From an uncultured Monoglobus sp. (GTDB lineage: Bacteria; Bacillota; Clostridia; Monoglobales; Monoglobaceae): a stretch of 39,475 bases of DNA. Every line of letters begins with the position of its first letter. Positions within the stretch are counted from its first letter, which is position 1. Below are positions 15,823-25,020 of the stretch, piece after piece. The notes below the pieces were generated by a model. It did no database searches. It worked only from the letters and a program-made list of their open reading frames with translations, and was not told where the DNA came from. A program made the position numbers and the translations under genes. The DNA lies in NCBI GenBank assembly GCA_947630135.1, contig CANRGH010000021.1, forward strand, positions 1-39,475, written 5' to 3'.

Positions 15823-15849
15823 TCAAAATCACAGAAAGGAACTGATAGC

Positions 15850-18453
15850 ATGAAAGAGTATTTGGTTGACAGCGTTGAGACGCTTGAAAAACGGCTCCGC
15901 GAGGTAAGGGCGGCGCAGCGCGAGTTTTCTTCCTACTCTCAGGAGCAGGTGGACAAAATTTTCAAGGCTGCGGCGACCGCGGCGAACATGGCGCGGATAC
16001 CGCTCGCGAAGATGGCTGTTGAGGAAACCGGAATGGGCGTTGTTGAGGACAAGGTGATAAAGAACAACTACGCCTCGGAGTACATCTACAACAAGTACAA
16101 AAACGAAAAGACATGCGGCGTTATCGAAGAGGACAAGGCGTTCGGAATCAAGAAAATAGCCGAGCCTATCGGAGTTCTGGCTGCGGTCATTCCCACGACA
16201 AATCCGACATCAACCGCGATTTTTAAGACGCTTATCGCCCTAAAAACGCGAAACGGCATAGTTATCAGTCCTCACCCGAGAGCGAAAAAGTCAACGATCG
16301 AGGCGGCGCGGATCGTGCTTGAGGCGGCGGTCAAGGCTGGAGCGCCCGAAAATATCATCGGCTGGATCGACGTTCCCTCGCTTGAGATGACCAACCTCAT
16401 CATGCGCGAGGCGGACTGCATTCTGGCCACGGGCGGCCCGGGCATGGTCAGCGCGGCGTATTCATCCGGAAAGCCCGCGATCGGCGTGGGCGCGGGCAAC
16501 ACGCCCGCGATCATAGACGAGAGCGCGGACATTCTGCTCGCGGTCAACTCGATCATTCATTCAAAGTCGTTCGATAACGGAATGATTTGCGCCTCGGAGC
16601 AGAGCGTTATCGTTGACAGAAAAATATACCAAAAGGTCAAAAAGGAATTCGAGTACCGCGGCTGCTATTTTTTAAAGCCCGACGAGATCGACAAGGTGCG
16701 CAAAACGATCATCATAAACGGCGCGCTCAACGCGAAGATCGTGGGTCAGAAGCCCGTGACGATCGCGCGGCTTGCGGGAGTTGAGATTCCAGAGGCGACC
16801 CGCGTTATGATAGGCGAGGTCGAGAGCGTCGACCTGTCTGAGGAGTTCGCACACGAAAAGCTGTCGCCCGTGCTTGCCATGTACAAATCAAATGATTTTG
16901 ACGACGCGCTCGACAAGGCCGAGCGGCTCATAGCCGACGGCGGTTACGGCCACACGTCCTCGGTTTACCTCAACACGGTGACGGAGCAGGAAAAGCTTAA
17001 AAAATTCGGCGAGAGAATGAAAACCTGCCGCATACTTGTGAACACGCCCTCGTCGCACGGCGGCATCGGAGACCTTTATAACTTCAAGCTCAATCCGTCG
17101 CTGACTCTGGGCTGCGGCTCATGGGGCGGCAACTCGGTGTCAGAAAACGTCGGGGTGAAGCACCTTATCAACATAAAAACCGTCGCTGAGAGGAGAGAAA
17201 ATATGCTGTGGTTCAGAACACCCGAAAAGGTGTATATCAAAAAAGGCTGTCTGCCGGTCGCGCTCGAGGAGCTTAAAACCGTGATGAACAAAAAGAAGGC
17301 GTTCATCGTGACCGACGAGTTTTTGTATAAAAACGGCTATTCAAAAGCGATAACCGACAAGCTTGACGAAATGGGTATCACGCACACAACGTTCTTTAAC
17401 GTGGCGCCCGACCCGTCTCTCGCGTCCGCCAAGGAGGGCGCCGAGGCAATGCGCGCGTTTGAGCCCGACGTGATAATCGCGCTGGGCGGCGGCTCCGCTA
17501 TGGACGCGGGCAAGATAATGTGGGTGCTGTATGAGCACCCCGAGGCTGACTTCATGGATATGGCCATGCGCTTTATCGACATCAGAAAGCGCGTTTACAC
17601 CTTCCCGCGCATGGGAGAGAAGGCCGACTTTATCGCGGTTCCCACCTCGGCCGGAACAGGCTCCGAGGTAACGCCGTTCGCGGTCATCACCGACGAAAAG
17701 ACCGGAATTAAATATCCCCTCGCCGACTATGAGCTGATGCCCGACATGGCGATAGTTGACGCCGATCTTATGATGAACATGCCGAAGGGTCTGACATCAG
17801 CGTCCGGAATTGACGCGCTGACTCACGCGCTTGAGGCGTATGTTTCGGTCATGGCGACCGAGTTCACCGACGGAATTGCGTTAAAGGCGATACAGACGAT
17901 ATTCGAGTATCTGCCCGCGGCTTACAATGAGGGTGCGGCGAACCCGAAGGCGAGAGAAAAAATGGCCCACGCATCCTGCATGGCGGGCATGGCCTTCGCC
18001 AACGCTTTCTTAGGTGTGTGCCACTCTCTGGCGCACAAGCTGGGAGCGTACCACCACATTCCGCACGGCGTCGCCAACGCGCTGCTGATCTGCGACGTTA
18101 TGAGATACAACGCGGCCGAGGCTCCGCAGAAAATGGGAACCTTCCCGCAGTACGACCACCCTCACGCTCTCGCGAGATACGCCGAGATCGCCGACTTCCT
18201 GCATTTAGGCGGCAAAACCGACGAGGAGAAGCTTGAAAAGCTGATCGCGAAGATCGAGGAGCTTAAAGAGGCGGTCGGCATAAAGAAAACTATCCGCGAC
18301 TACGGAGTTGAGGAGGACAAATTCCTCGAAACTCTCGACGAGATGACAGAAATGGCGTTTGACGATCAGTGCACCGGCGCGAACCCGCGCTATCCGCTGA
18401 TGAGCGAGCTCAAGGAACTGTACAAAGGCGCATATTACGGAAAGGAGAATTAA
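15850..18453 (+). CDS. adhE: Bifunctional acetaldehyde-CoA / alcohol dehydrogenase
   Basis: A 867-residue protein from the ATG with AAAGGA ten bases upstream; an in-frame extension upstream would begin inside the Rex box and is rejected. The N-terminal half is a CoA-acylating aldehyde dehydrogenase with catalytic Cys in FDNGMICASEQS (about residue 247) and GVGAGNTPAII. The C-terminal half is an iron-dependent alcohol dehydrogenase: GGGSAMDAGK (about 546), TSAGTGSEVTPF, DALTHALEAYVS and CHSLAHKLGAYHHIPHG, with the metal-binding histidines. It converts acetyl-CoA to acetaldehyde and ethanol, reoxidising two NADH, usually as cytosolic filaments. The length is normal. With its own terminator-isolated, Rex-boxed promoter, it is probably a fermentation gene and not part of the NRPS pathway. 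Confidence 0.96.
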   Translation: MKEYLVDSVETLEKRLREVRAAQREFSSYSQEQVDKIFKAAATAANMARIPLAKMAVEETGMGVVEDKVIKNNYASEYIYNKYKNEKTCGVIEEDKAFGIKKIAEPIGVLAAVIPTTNPTSTAIFKTLIALKTRNGIVISPHPRAKKSTIEAARIVLEAAVKAGAPENIIGWIDVPSLEMTNLIMREADCILATGGPGMVSAAYSSGKPAIGVGAGNTPAIIDESADILLAVNSIIHSKSFDNGMICASEQSVIVDRKIYQKVKKEFEYRGCYFLKPDEIDKVRKTIIINGALNAKIVGQKPVTIARLAGVEIPEATRVMIGEVESVDLSEEFAHEKLSPVLAMYKSNDFDDALDKAERLIADGGYGHTSSVYLNTVTEQEKLKKFGERMKTCRILVNTPSSHGGIGDLYNFKLNPSLTLGCGSWGGNSVSENVGVKHLINIKTVAERRENMLWFRTPEKVYIKKGCLPVALEELKTVMNKKKAFIVTDEFLYKNGYSKAITDKLDEMGITHTTFFNVAPDPSLASAKEGAEAMRAFEPDVIIALGGGSAMDAGKIMWVLYEHPEADFMDMAMRFIDIRKRVYTFPRMGEKADFIAVPTSAGTGSEVTPFAVITDEKTGIKYPLADYELMPDMAIVDADLMMNMPKGLTSASGIDALTHALEAYVSVMATEFTDGIALKAIQTIFEYLPAAYNEGAANPKAREKMAHASCMAGMAFANAFLGVCHSLAHKLGAYHHIPHGVANALLICDVMRYNAAEAPQKMGTFPQYDHPHALARYAEIADFLHLGGKTDEEKLEKLIAKIEELKEAVGIKKTIRDYGVEEDKFLETLDEMTEMAFDDQCTGANPRYPLMSELKELYKGAYYGKEN

Positions 18454-18454
18454 G

Positions 18455-19204
18455 ATGAACCTGAATAATGTTATCGCGACAAGACCCGACAAAACCGTGT
18501 ACCGCGACGGAGACGCGGCGATCAAGGTGTTTGCCGAAAATTACAAAACAGCGGACGTGTTGAACGAAGCGCTCAACACCGCCCGCATTGAGGAAACCGG
18601 ACTGAACATACCGAAAATCCGCGAGGTCACCAAGATCGACGGCAAGTGGGCGATCATCACAGATTTTATCGAGGGCGAGACGCTGGCCTCGCTGATGGAA
18701 AAGGACCCCGGCAAAGAGGACGAGTATCTTGAACTCTTTGTTGACACGCAGCTTGAGATACAGAACAAGTCCTGCCCGCTGCTCAACAAGATACACGACA
18801 AAATGAACAGAAAAATCTCGGAGAGTGCTCTGGACGCGACGACGAGGTACGAGCTCCACACGCGCCTGAACGGCATGAAGAAGCACACCAAGGTCCTGCA
18901 CGGCGACTATAACCCGTCGAACGTGATAATCACAAAGGACGGAACGCCGTATATCCTCGACTGGTCACACGCGACGCAGGGCAACGCCTCCGAGGACGTC
19001 GCGCGGACATATCTGCTGTTTAAGCTTGAGAAAAAGGACGCGCTCGCCGAAAAATACATCAAGCTGTTCTGCAAAAAGTCGGATACGGCGCTGCAGTACG
19101 TCCAGTCGTGGCTGCCGATCGTCGCGGCATCGCAGCTTGTGAAGAACAAACCCGGTGAAAGGGAGTTCCTCGAGAGCTGGATAAATGTTGTGGATTACGA
19201 GTAA
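18455..19204 (+). CDS. Aminoglycoside-phosphotransferase-fold small-molecule kinase
   Basis: A 249-residue protein of the APH/choline-kinase fold. It has a catalytic loop HGDYNPSNV (about residue 149), ILDW about 20 residues later as metal-binding Asp, and a lid segment IITDFIEGETLASLM. It lacks other domains. Such short relatives are usually annotated as phosphotransferase family proteins without a known substrate; an antibiotic-resistance role cannot be claimed. It begins one base after the adhE stop with GGAG in the overlap region, so it is cotranscribed with adhE and presumably Rex-controlled. That pairing is unusual and the substrate is unknown. Confidence 0.8.
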   Translation: MNLNNVIATRPDKTVYRDGDAAIKVFAENYKTADVLNEALNTARIEETGLNIPKIREVTKIDGKWAIITDFIEGETLASLMEKDPGKEDEYLELFVDTQLEIQNKSCPLLNKIHDKMNRKISESALDATTRYELHTRLNGMKKHTKVLHGDYNPSNVIITKDGTPYILDWSHATQGNASEDVARTYLLFKLEKKDALAEKYIKLFCKKSDTALQYVQSWLPIVAASQLVKNKPGEREFLESWINVVDYE

Positions 19205-19212
19205 AATTTTTG

Positions 19213-19249
19213 CGCGGTTCGCGTCAGCCTGTCATGGCGGCGAGCCGCG
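19213..19249. terminator. Possible shared hairpin between convergent operons
   Basis: CGCGGTTCGC (19213-19222) and GCGAGCCGCG (19240-19249) form a 10-bp stem with one G-U wobble, in the only 45 bp between the two converging gene sets. Neither strand has a clean T tract after it, so intrinsic termination is uncertain. Read-through antisense RNA is possible. Confidence 0.35.
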
Positions 19250-20956
19250 TTATTCATTGTCAATCAACCCGAAGAAGAAACGTTTCTTCCTCGGCGTGTC
19301 GATCACGCGCACGGGCTTTATCTGGTTTTCGGAGATGCCCTTCAGCATCATCATGTCGCGATACAAGTAATACGTTTCCTGCTGTAAAAAGCAGAGCTTC
19401 ATCGGCAGCTGATGCTTGCCCTCCAACATCTCGTCGTATATCGGATTGGCGATGCGCAGTTTTTCCTCACATATGTCGCGGTAATGAGCGTGCTTTTCTT
19501 TGGGAATGTGCTTTTCGGGCTCCATGAAAAACACGTAGCGTCCGGGCAGGTCGTCGGTGTCGGCGTATAGACTGAAATCCGTGATCGCCTCTCCCGTAGC
19601 TTTTTCAAACTCGCGCACAGCCCACGCGGCGGCCGCCTCGTTTGTCTTTTCGCCCGAGATGTTGATCATCTGGTTTTTGCGATATTTGAACTCGATTTTC
19701 GGGGATTGGCCATCGTAGCCCGCGACTTCGACCACATCGCCCAGACGATAGCGGTAAAGGCCCGCGAGATTGGTGAGAATAATCTCATATTCGCGTCCGA
19801 CCTCAAGCTCGTCAAGGTCAAGTGTTTTGCTCGGGTCTCCGCTTTCGTCATCAACCGGAATAAACTCAAAAAAGCCGTTCGCCGGTATCACCGTGCTCTC
19901 TGTTTTTCCCATCTCCAAACAGGATGATATAGGGCCCTCGGACGCGGCATAGCTGTTAAAATATATCGGTATGCCGCCCGAGTAGCGCTTTATCTTTTGG
20001 GTGTAAGAGGCAAATCCGCCGCCGCCTATCGCCGAAAGGTAGTCACAGTTCGGCCAGATTTTCGGGATAACGGGCTCGTCAAAGCTCTTTTCAAAGATTG
20101 CTCTCAGCTCCGCAGCCCTTTCGGGATCGGGCCTCAGATGTTTATTCGCCTCCGCGCGGAAATCCTCGTCTATATCCATGGCGGGGTCGAGCCTTCCGAC
20201 TTCTATATCATGAACCAGCGAGCGCCAGTTCGTCTCGATATAGTACATGCTGTCCACGAGGGCGGTCATAAACGGCGCTACCAAACATACGATATTGCGC
20301 TCTCTGAGAGCGTAAAACGCGTGCAGATACTTTTGATCGAAGATTTTTTCCTCAGGGAACATCACTTCTGCGGGAAACGGCAGGACATGGCGCATAAGCG
20401 GCTTTTTCTGCAGGAATACTGCCGACGATATCGGGCTCTTTAAAGTGCCGTTTTTCACATGATTGATTTTTACGACCGAGGTTATAAACTGCTTTCCCTG
20501 CTTTGGCGGGCGCCCCTTTATTTTGCGTATGCCGCTGTCGTATACGCACTGTGCAATGTTTGAGGAGTATTTCATGTAGGCTTTCATGGTGCGGTCAGAG
20601 AGCGGAATGTTTTTGGGGTTGTCAACACTTCCGGAAGTCTTGGCGTAATGGATGATCGGGTAGGCGGTTATCAGGTTTTCCTCTCCGCGCGTCATCCGCT
20701 CGATCGCCTCCGCGTAGTCGTCGTATTTCGAGAAGGGAACCTTCTTTTTATAGTCCTCCACGGAACGGATCTCGCTGAAGCCGTACTTTTTGCCGTACTC
20801 GGTGTTCTCGTTATCGCGCACTATCCGCATCAGCAGATCGCGGCTGTACGCCCCGGCGTTCATGCACATGTCAATTACATCATTATAACTGTTGTACTCC
20901 TCGTACGCCGGGTTTTCCGGCGTTATATCTTTGGGAATTTCTAATCTATTTATCAT
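19250..20956 (-). CDS. GH3 family acyl-acid amide synthetase (paralogue 1)
   Basis: A 568-residue protein of the GH3 family, the ANL-related adenylating enzymes best known from plants, where they form an acyl-adenylate and then an amide with an amino acid. Visible motifs: TSGSVDNPKNIPLSD (about 107-121, nucleotide site), YFNSYAASEGPIS (acyl/adenylate site), LTNLAGLYRYRLGDVVEV, and NISGEKTNEAA. The length is normal. RBS GGGGAG precedes the ATG. It is the last gene of a six-gene minus-strand operon with a near twin directly upstream (100 of the first 120 residues identical by my alignment). Its changes from the twin (AKTSGS versus AVTSGS, SYAASE versus CYGASE) are close to the active site. Family certain; substrates unknown. 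Confidence 0.92.
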   Translation of the reverse strand: MINRLEIPKDITPENPAYEEYNSYNDVIDMCMNAGAYSRDLLMRIVRDNENTEYGKKYGFSEIRSVEDYKKKVPFSKYDDYAEAIERMTRGEENLITAYPIIHYAKTSGSVDNPKNIPLSDRTMKAYMKYSSNIAQCVYDSGIRKIKGRPPKQGKQFITSVVKINHVKNGTLKSPISSAVFLQKKPLMRHVLPFPAEVMFPEEKIFDQKYLHAFYALRERNIVCLVAPFMTALVDSMYYIETNWRSLVHDIEVGRLDPAMDIDEDFRAEANKHLRPDPERAAELRAIFEKSFDEPVIPKIWPNCDYLSAIGGGGFASYTQKIKRYSGGIPIYFNSYAASEGPISSCLEMGKTESTVIPANGFFEFIPVDDESGDPSKTLDLDELEVGREYEIILTNLAGLYRYRLGDVVEVAGYDGQSPKIEFKYRKNQMINISGEKTNEAAAAWAVREFEKATGEAITDFSLYADTDDLPGRYVFFMEPEKHIPKEKHAHYRDICEEKLRIANPIYDEMLEGKHQLPMKLCFLQQETYYLYRDMMMLKGISENQIKPVRVIDTPRKKRFFFGLIDNE

Positions 20957-21011
20957 TTTTTCTCCCCATTTTCGGTTTAAAAATTAATACAAACCCGGGT
21001 CTGTTTTGCTT

Positions 21012-22718
21012 TTATTCTCTGTCGATAAGGCCGAAGAAGAATTTTTCTTTTCTCGGCGTGTCGATCACGCGCACGGGCTTTATCTGGTTTTCGGAGATGC
21101 CCTTCAGCATCATCATGTCGCGGTAAAGGTAATAGGTCTCCTGCTGCAAAAAGCAAAGCTTTAGCGGCAGCAGCAGCTTATCCTTTATCTTCGCGCCGTA
21201 TGACGGGTTGGCAATTCCCATCATTTCATCGCATATATCGCGGTAATGATCATGTTTCTCTTTGGAAAGGTGCTTCTCGGGCTCCAAAAACATAACATAG
21301 CGTCCGGGCAGAGTGTCGGTGTCGGCGTATATGCTGAAATCGGTAATCTGCTCGCCAATCGTCTTCTCAAACTCGCGCACTACCCATGCGACGCAAGCCT
21401 CGTTTGTCTTTTCGCCCGCAATGTTGACCATCTGATTCTTGCGGTACTTGAACAGCAGTCTCGGGGATTCGCCGTCGTAACCCGCAACCTCGACAACATC
21501 GCCAAGGCGGTAGCGGTAAAAGCCCGCGAGGTTGGTGACAACTATCTCGTATTCGCGTCCGATTTCAAGCTCGTCAAGGTTGAGCGTTTTTGTCGGGTCT
21601 CCGCTTTCGTCATCCACCGGAATGAACTCGAAAAAGCCGTTTGCGGGAATTACCGTACTCTCCGGCTTTCCCATCTCCATACTGGTTGAAATCGGTCCCT
21701 CGGACGCGCCGTAGCAGTTAAAATATATCGGTATGTCGCCCGAGTAGCGTTTCATCTTTTGGGTGTACGAAGCAAATCCGCCGCCTCCGATCGCCGAAAG
21801 GTAATCACAGTTTTGCCAGATTTTCGGGATAACGGGCTCTTCAAAGCCTTTTTCAAAAACCGCTCTAAGCTCCGCCGCTCTTTCGGGATCGGGTTTTAAC
21901 TGTTTATTCGCCTCCGCGCGGAAATCCTCGTCTATATCCATGGCGGGGTCGAGCCTTCCGGCTTCTATATCATGAATCAGTGAGCGCCAATTGGATTCTA
22001 TATAGTACATGGTATCCACAAGAGCTGTCATAAACGGCGCGACCATGCATACGATATCGCGTTCCTTGAGCGCGTAAAACGCGCGCAGATATTTTTGATT
22101 GAATTTTTTGCCCTCGGGGTACATAACCTCTGTGGGCAGCGGAAGAATATAGTGCATAAACGGTTTTTTCTTAATGAATACCGCCGACGATATCGGTCCC
22201 CTAAGCGTTCCGTCTTTCACGTAATCGGTTTTTACGACCGCGGTCATAAACTGTTTTCCGAATTTCGGCGGACGTCCCTTTATTTGGCGTATGCCGTGGT
22301 CGTATACGCATTGGGCGATACTTGAGGCGTATTTCATGTACGCGTCCATGGTGCGGTCCGATACCGGAATGTTTTTGGGATTGTCCACGCTTCCCGAAGT
22401 CACGGCGTAATGGACGATCGGGTAGGCGGTTATCAGATTCGTTTCGCCTCTTTCCATATGCTCGATTGCTTCGGCATAAGTATCGTATGACGAAAAAGGA
22501 ACCTTGCGTTTATAGCCCTCGACCGAATGAATTTCGCTGAATCCGTACTTTTTGCCGTACTCCGTATTCTCGTTATCGCGCACTATACGCATCAGCAAAT
22601 CGCGGCTGTACGCCCCGGCGTTCATGCACATGTCAACCGCCTCATTATAAACATTGTACGCCTCGTACAATGGATTTTCCGGTGTTATATCTTTGGGGAT
22701 TTCTAATTTATGTAGCAT
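21012..22718 (-). CDS. GH3 family acyl-acid amide synthetase (paralogue 2)
   Basis: The same length as its downstream twin, with all GH3 motifs: TSGSVDNPKNIPVSD, YFNCYGASEGPIS, VTNLAGFYRYRLGDVVEV and NIAGEKTNEAC. The GASE form is closer to the usual GH3 YGASEG motif than the twin's AASE. RBS AGGAGG lies just before the ATG. It lies 55 bp upstream of paralogue 1 and 29 bp downstream of the small ATP-grasp gene. The pair arose by tandem duplication and both copies are intact, so each is likely selected for, perhaps for two different amide bonds of one product. Confidence 0.92.
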   Translation of the reverse strand: MLHKLEIPKDITPENPLYEAYNVYNEAVDMCMNAGAYSRDLLMRIVRDNENTEYGKKYGFSEIHSVEGYKRKVPFSSYDTYAEAIEHMERGETNLITAYPIVHYAVTSGSVDNPKNIPVSDRTMDAYMKYASSIAQCVYDHGIRQIKGRPPKFGKQFMTAVVKTDYVKDGTLRGPISSAVFIKKKPFMHYILPLPTEVMYPEGKKFNQKYLRAFYALKERDIVCMVAPFMTALVDTMYYIESNWRSLIHDIEAGRLDPAMDIDEDFRAEANKQLKPDPERAAELRAVFEKGFEEPVIPKIWQNCDYLSAIGGGGFASYTQKMKRYSGDIPIYFNCYGASEGPISTSMEMGKPESTVIPANGFFEFIPVDDESGDPTKTLNLDELEIGREYEIVVTNLAGFYRYRLGDVVEVAGYDGESPRLLFKYRKNQMVNIAGEKTNEACVAWVVREFEKTIGEQITDFSIYADTDTLPGRYVMFLEPEKHLSKEKHDHYRDICDEMMGIANPSYGAKIKDKLLLPLKLCFLQQETYYLYRDMMMLKGISENQIKPVRVIDTPRKEKFFFGLIDRE

Positions 22719-22747
22719 TTTTTCCTCCTGATTTTCGGCTTTAAAAA

Positions 22748-23620
22748 TTAATCCAGTCCTAAGTCTATGCCGTTGCTCTTTATAATCGAATAATACGCCT
22801 CTTTATTTTTGTCATCGGGCAAGCCGCCGGGAGTTGCGTTAACCTCGACAACCACATACTCGTTGTCGCCTATCAGCAAATCAATGCCCAAAATCGGCAA
22901 ATTGAACAGCGACGCGACCTTTTCGCATAACGCTTCGGTTTCTTTATCAATCGGATAATCCGTCATTTCTCCGCCCTGATGAACATTGGAGCGGAACTCG
23001 TCGGGATTATTTGAGTTGCGCATTGCCGAATAGAAATATTTTCCGTTCAGCATAACAACGCGGACGTCTCTGCCGAATGAGGTGGAAATATATTCCTGCG
23101 CTATATAAGCAATGCCCGGCTTTACGTTTGACAGAAATTCATCAAATTCCTTCTCGTCATGGATAAGCTCCACATCGGTGCCGCCGAAGCCGTTGTCGGG
23201 CTTTACGATAAACGGAGGCTGCAGATTTTCCAAAATATATTCCCTGTCGGTGTGGTGGAAGAAAACCATAGTTTTGGGGATTCTTATGCCCTTCGCCGCC
23301 AGTCTTCCGTAAGTTATGATCTTGCTTCTTGTCGCCGCGACCTCGTCGATGTTTATCAGGCATTTTGAACCTGCCGCGATCAGAAGTCTCTCTACTATAA
23401 GTCCGTCCGTGTTTGAAACCGATGGCCAGAAAGATTCGGGAATGTCAATCTCTTTTCCCCTGTAGCGCAGCTTGAGCTTTTGACCCGACTCGATCGACAT
23501 ATGAAGAAAGTCAATAACCATAGGGTCAAACATTTTATCGCCGTTATCGAAAATATGATCGCCGTATTTTTCCAGCAAATCGTCCACGTTTGAAAATAAA
23601 GTATAAGGCTTTTTATTCAT
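22748..23620 (-). CDS. ATP-grasp ligase, RimK-like (290 aa)
   Basis: An ATP-grasp carboxylate-amine ligase. The central ATP-binding lysine region is PPFIVKPDNGFGGTDVELI (about 135-155), followed by AQEYISTSFGRDVRVVMLNG, and the C-terminal metal/ATP site IDLLIGDNEYVVVEVNATPG with the acidic Glu/Asn pair. The pattern is nearest to RimK/alpha-L-glutamate-ligase types, which add amino acids to a carboxyl through an acyl-phosphate. About 90 N-terminal residues are less conserved and probably bind the acceptor. It is 22 bp after the larger ATP-grasp gene with its own GGGAG RBS. Substrate unknown; the operon suggests a non-ribosomal amide product. Confidence 0.88.
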   Translation of the reverse strand: MNKKPYTLFSNVDDLLEKYGDHIFDNGDKMFDPMVIDFLHMSIESGQKLKLRYRGKEIDIPESFWPSVSNTDGLIVERLLIAAGSKCLINIDEVAATRSKIITYGRLAAKGIRIPKTMVFFHHTDREYILENLQPPFIVKPDNGFGGTDVELIHDEKEFDEFLSNVKPGIAYIAQEYISTSFGRDVRVVMLNGKYFYSAMRNSNNPDEFRSNVHQGGEMTDYPIDKETEALCEKVASLFNLPILGIDLLIGDNEYVVVEVNATPGGLPDDKNKEAYYSIIKSNGIDLGLD

Positions 23621-23641
23621 CTTTCTCCCTCCGAAAATATA

Positions 23642-24982
23642 TTATTTATTGTTTTCCGCCATATATGCGGCGGTTTTCATTACGTCCTCGGATACGACGC
23701 CGGGGAAATCGTCATTGATTTTTTTGAGTCCGGCAATCAAATCATCCGGCGTTTCAAATCCGCCGATAATAATTTCGCAGTATTGAATGATTCTGTCCGG
23801 CAGGCGCGTCATGCTGTGAAGCATTGATTTAACACAGTCGCACTCGCTGAGCTTGTTGAAGGTTTCCTCGTCAATTTCGGGTATTTTGAAGTTGAGCGTA
23901 TATTTGAGGTTTTCGATATCCGAATACTTAGAAGAGCTGCCGAATACCGACTCTGCGTATATGACAAGCGGATTTCTGCCCTCCGCCGCTGCAGCCGTAG
24001 TAGTCATTCCCGACCATCTGGGGTTGACCTCGATTATGTACCACTTACCGTCCTTAAAAATCAAATCGACATTAGCTCCGGCGCCGAACTTAAAATCGTT
24101 GGCAAGCTTAATAAGCGACTCCTGCATTTCCTTAAGATTATATCTTTCCGCCGTTACCGGACCGAATTTAATCTGATGGTACGGATCGGAGATATTTTTA
24201 TCGGTAGTAGAGTTAAAATACGCTGAGGGAACATGGTATTGTCCGTCCGCTCCGAAAATATCGGTGCCGATATTCTCGCCCTGTATCATTTCCTCGACTA
24301 TGAGGTCGGCATTGTTGTTTTCGGAATTAAGAACCGCCTTCGCCTCCTCGAAACTTTGGGCGATTTCGATTCCCGTGGAGCCTGCGCCGATGGTTCCCTT
24401 TATGATAACGGGATAATTAAGACGGCTGATTTTGTATAAAATATACTCCTTATATACGTTGTTCGTCATATTTTTGATTTCTCTTTCCGCCCAATACTGG
24501 TCGTTGTGGACGAAAACGCTTTCGGCGACGTTAAAGCCGTAATTGCGCAGCGCCATGGACGAACGCCACTTGTCATAAAACGCCAGCGACGAAAACAGCG
24601 TTTGTGATATGGTGCGTATGCCCTTCGCGCGGAGCTTTTCGGCTACAAGGGAATCCTTGATAAAGTTCCAGTCAATAGGCGTGGTTGCCGTCGAAATTTC
24701 TATCGCCGCGTCGGGGTCCAGCCCGATAATGGTATCGGCAATCTTGTCCGCGCTGTCCCGCGTATTGGTAATGACGTACTTAACCTTTTTCGGATAAACC
24801 GAGATCTCGCCTTCCGCCATATCCACGAGAATACCGCCGCCGTTTGACGTCACAAAATAAAACTCATGTTCCGGATAGTGCTCCGCGAGATCGTCCCATA
24901 AGTCGGCTCTTTTGGGATAAAACATCGCGGATGAACGCGACGTAACGTCCTTTGAAGATGTGTTGTAAAATACTATTTTCAT
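23642..24982 (-). CDS. ATP-grasp ligase, carbamoyl-phosphate-synthase-like (446 aa)
   Basis: An N-terminal Rossmann-like pre-ATP-grasp region (about 1-130, begins MKIVFYNTSSKDV) is followed by an ATP-grasp domain: YPVIIKGTIGAGSTGIEIAQ (about 192-211), LIVEEMIQGENIGTDIFG, and DLIFKDGKWYIIEVNPRWSG (about 316-335) with the EVNPR metal site. A C-terminal extension of about 100 residues follows. Proteins of this build ligate amino acids or other amines to carboxylates in dipeptide and natural-product pathways. RBS AGGAGG is strong. Its partner ATP-grasp and two GH3 genes follow downstream, giving four predicted amide-forming enzymes in a row. Confidence 0.87.
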   Translation of the reverse strand: MKIVFYNTSSKDVTSRSSAMFYPKRADLWDDLAEHYPEHEFYFVTSNGGGILVDMAEGEISVYPKKVKYVITNTRDSADKIADTIIGLDPDAAIEISTATTPIDWNFIKDSLVAEKLRAKGIRTISQTLFSSLAFYDKWRSSMALRNYGFNVAESVFVHNDQYWAEREIKNMTNNVYKEYILYKISRLNYPVIIKGTIGAGSTGIEIAQSFEEAKAVLNSENNNADLIVEEMIQGENIGTDIFGADGQYHVPSAYFNSTTDKNISDPYHQIKFGPVTAERYNLKEMQESLIKLANDFKFGAGANVDLIFKDGKWYIIEVNPRWSGMTTTAAAAEGRNPLVIYAESVFGSSSKYSDIENLKYTLNFKIPEIDEETFNKLSECDCVKSMLHSMTRLPDRIIQYCEIIIGGFETPDDLIAGLKKINDDFPGVVSEDVMKTAAYMAENNK

Positions 24983-25020
24983 ATTTTTTACCTCCTGTTT
25001 TTTATTTAATGTTTGACTTT

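Noticed and set aside
15805..15849. Upstream in-frame extension of AdhE
   Set aside because: It would start within the Rex-like box and lacks an RBS; the ATG at 15850 has a good one and gives the family's normal N terminus.
8229..18453. AdhE as a tailoring enzyme reducing the NRPS aldehyde
   Set aside because: A strong terminator and a separate Rex-boxed promoter lie between them, and AdhE is full-length and typical for fermentation; adjacency alone is not enough.
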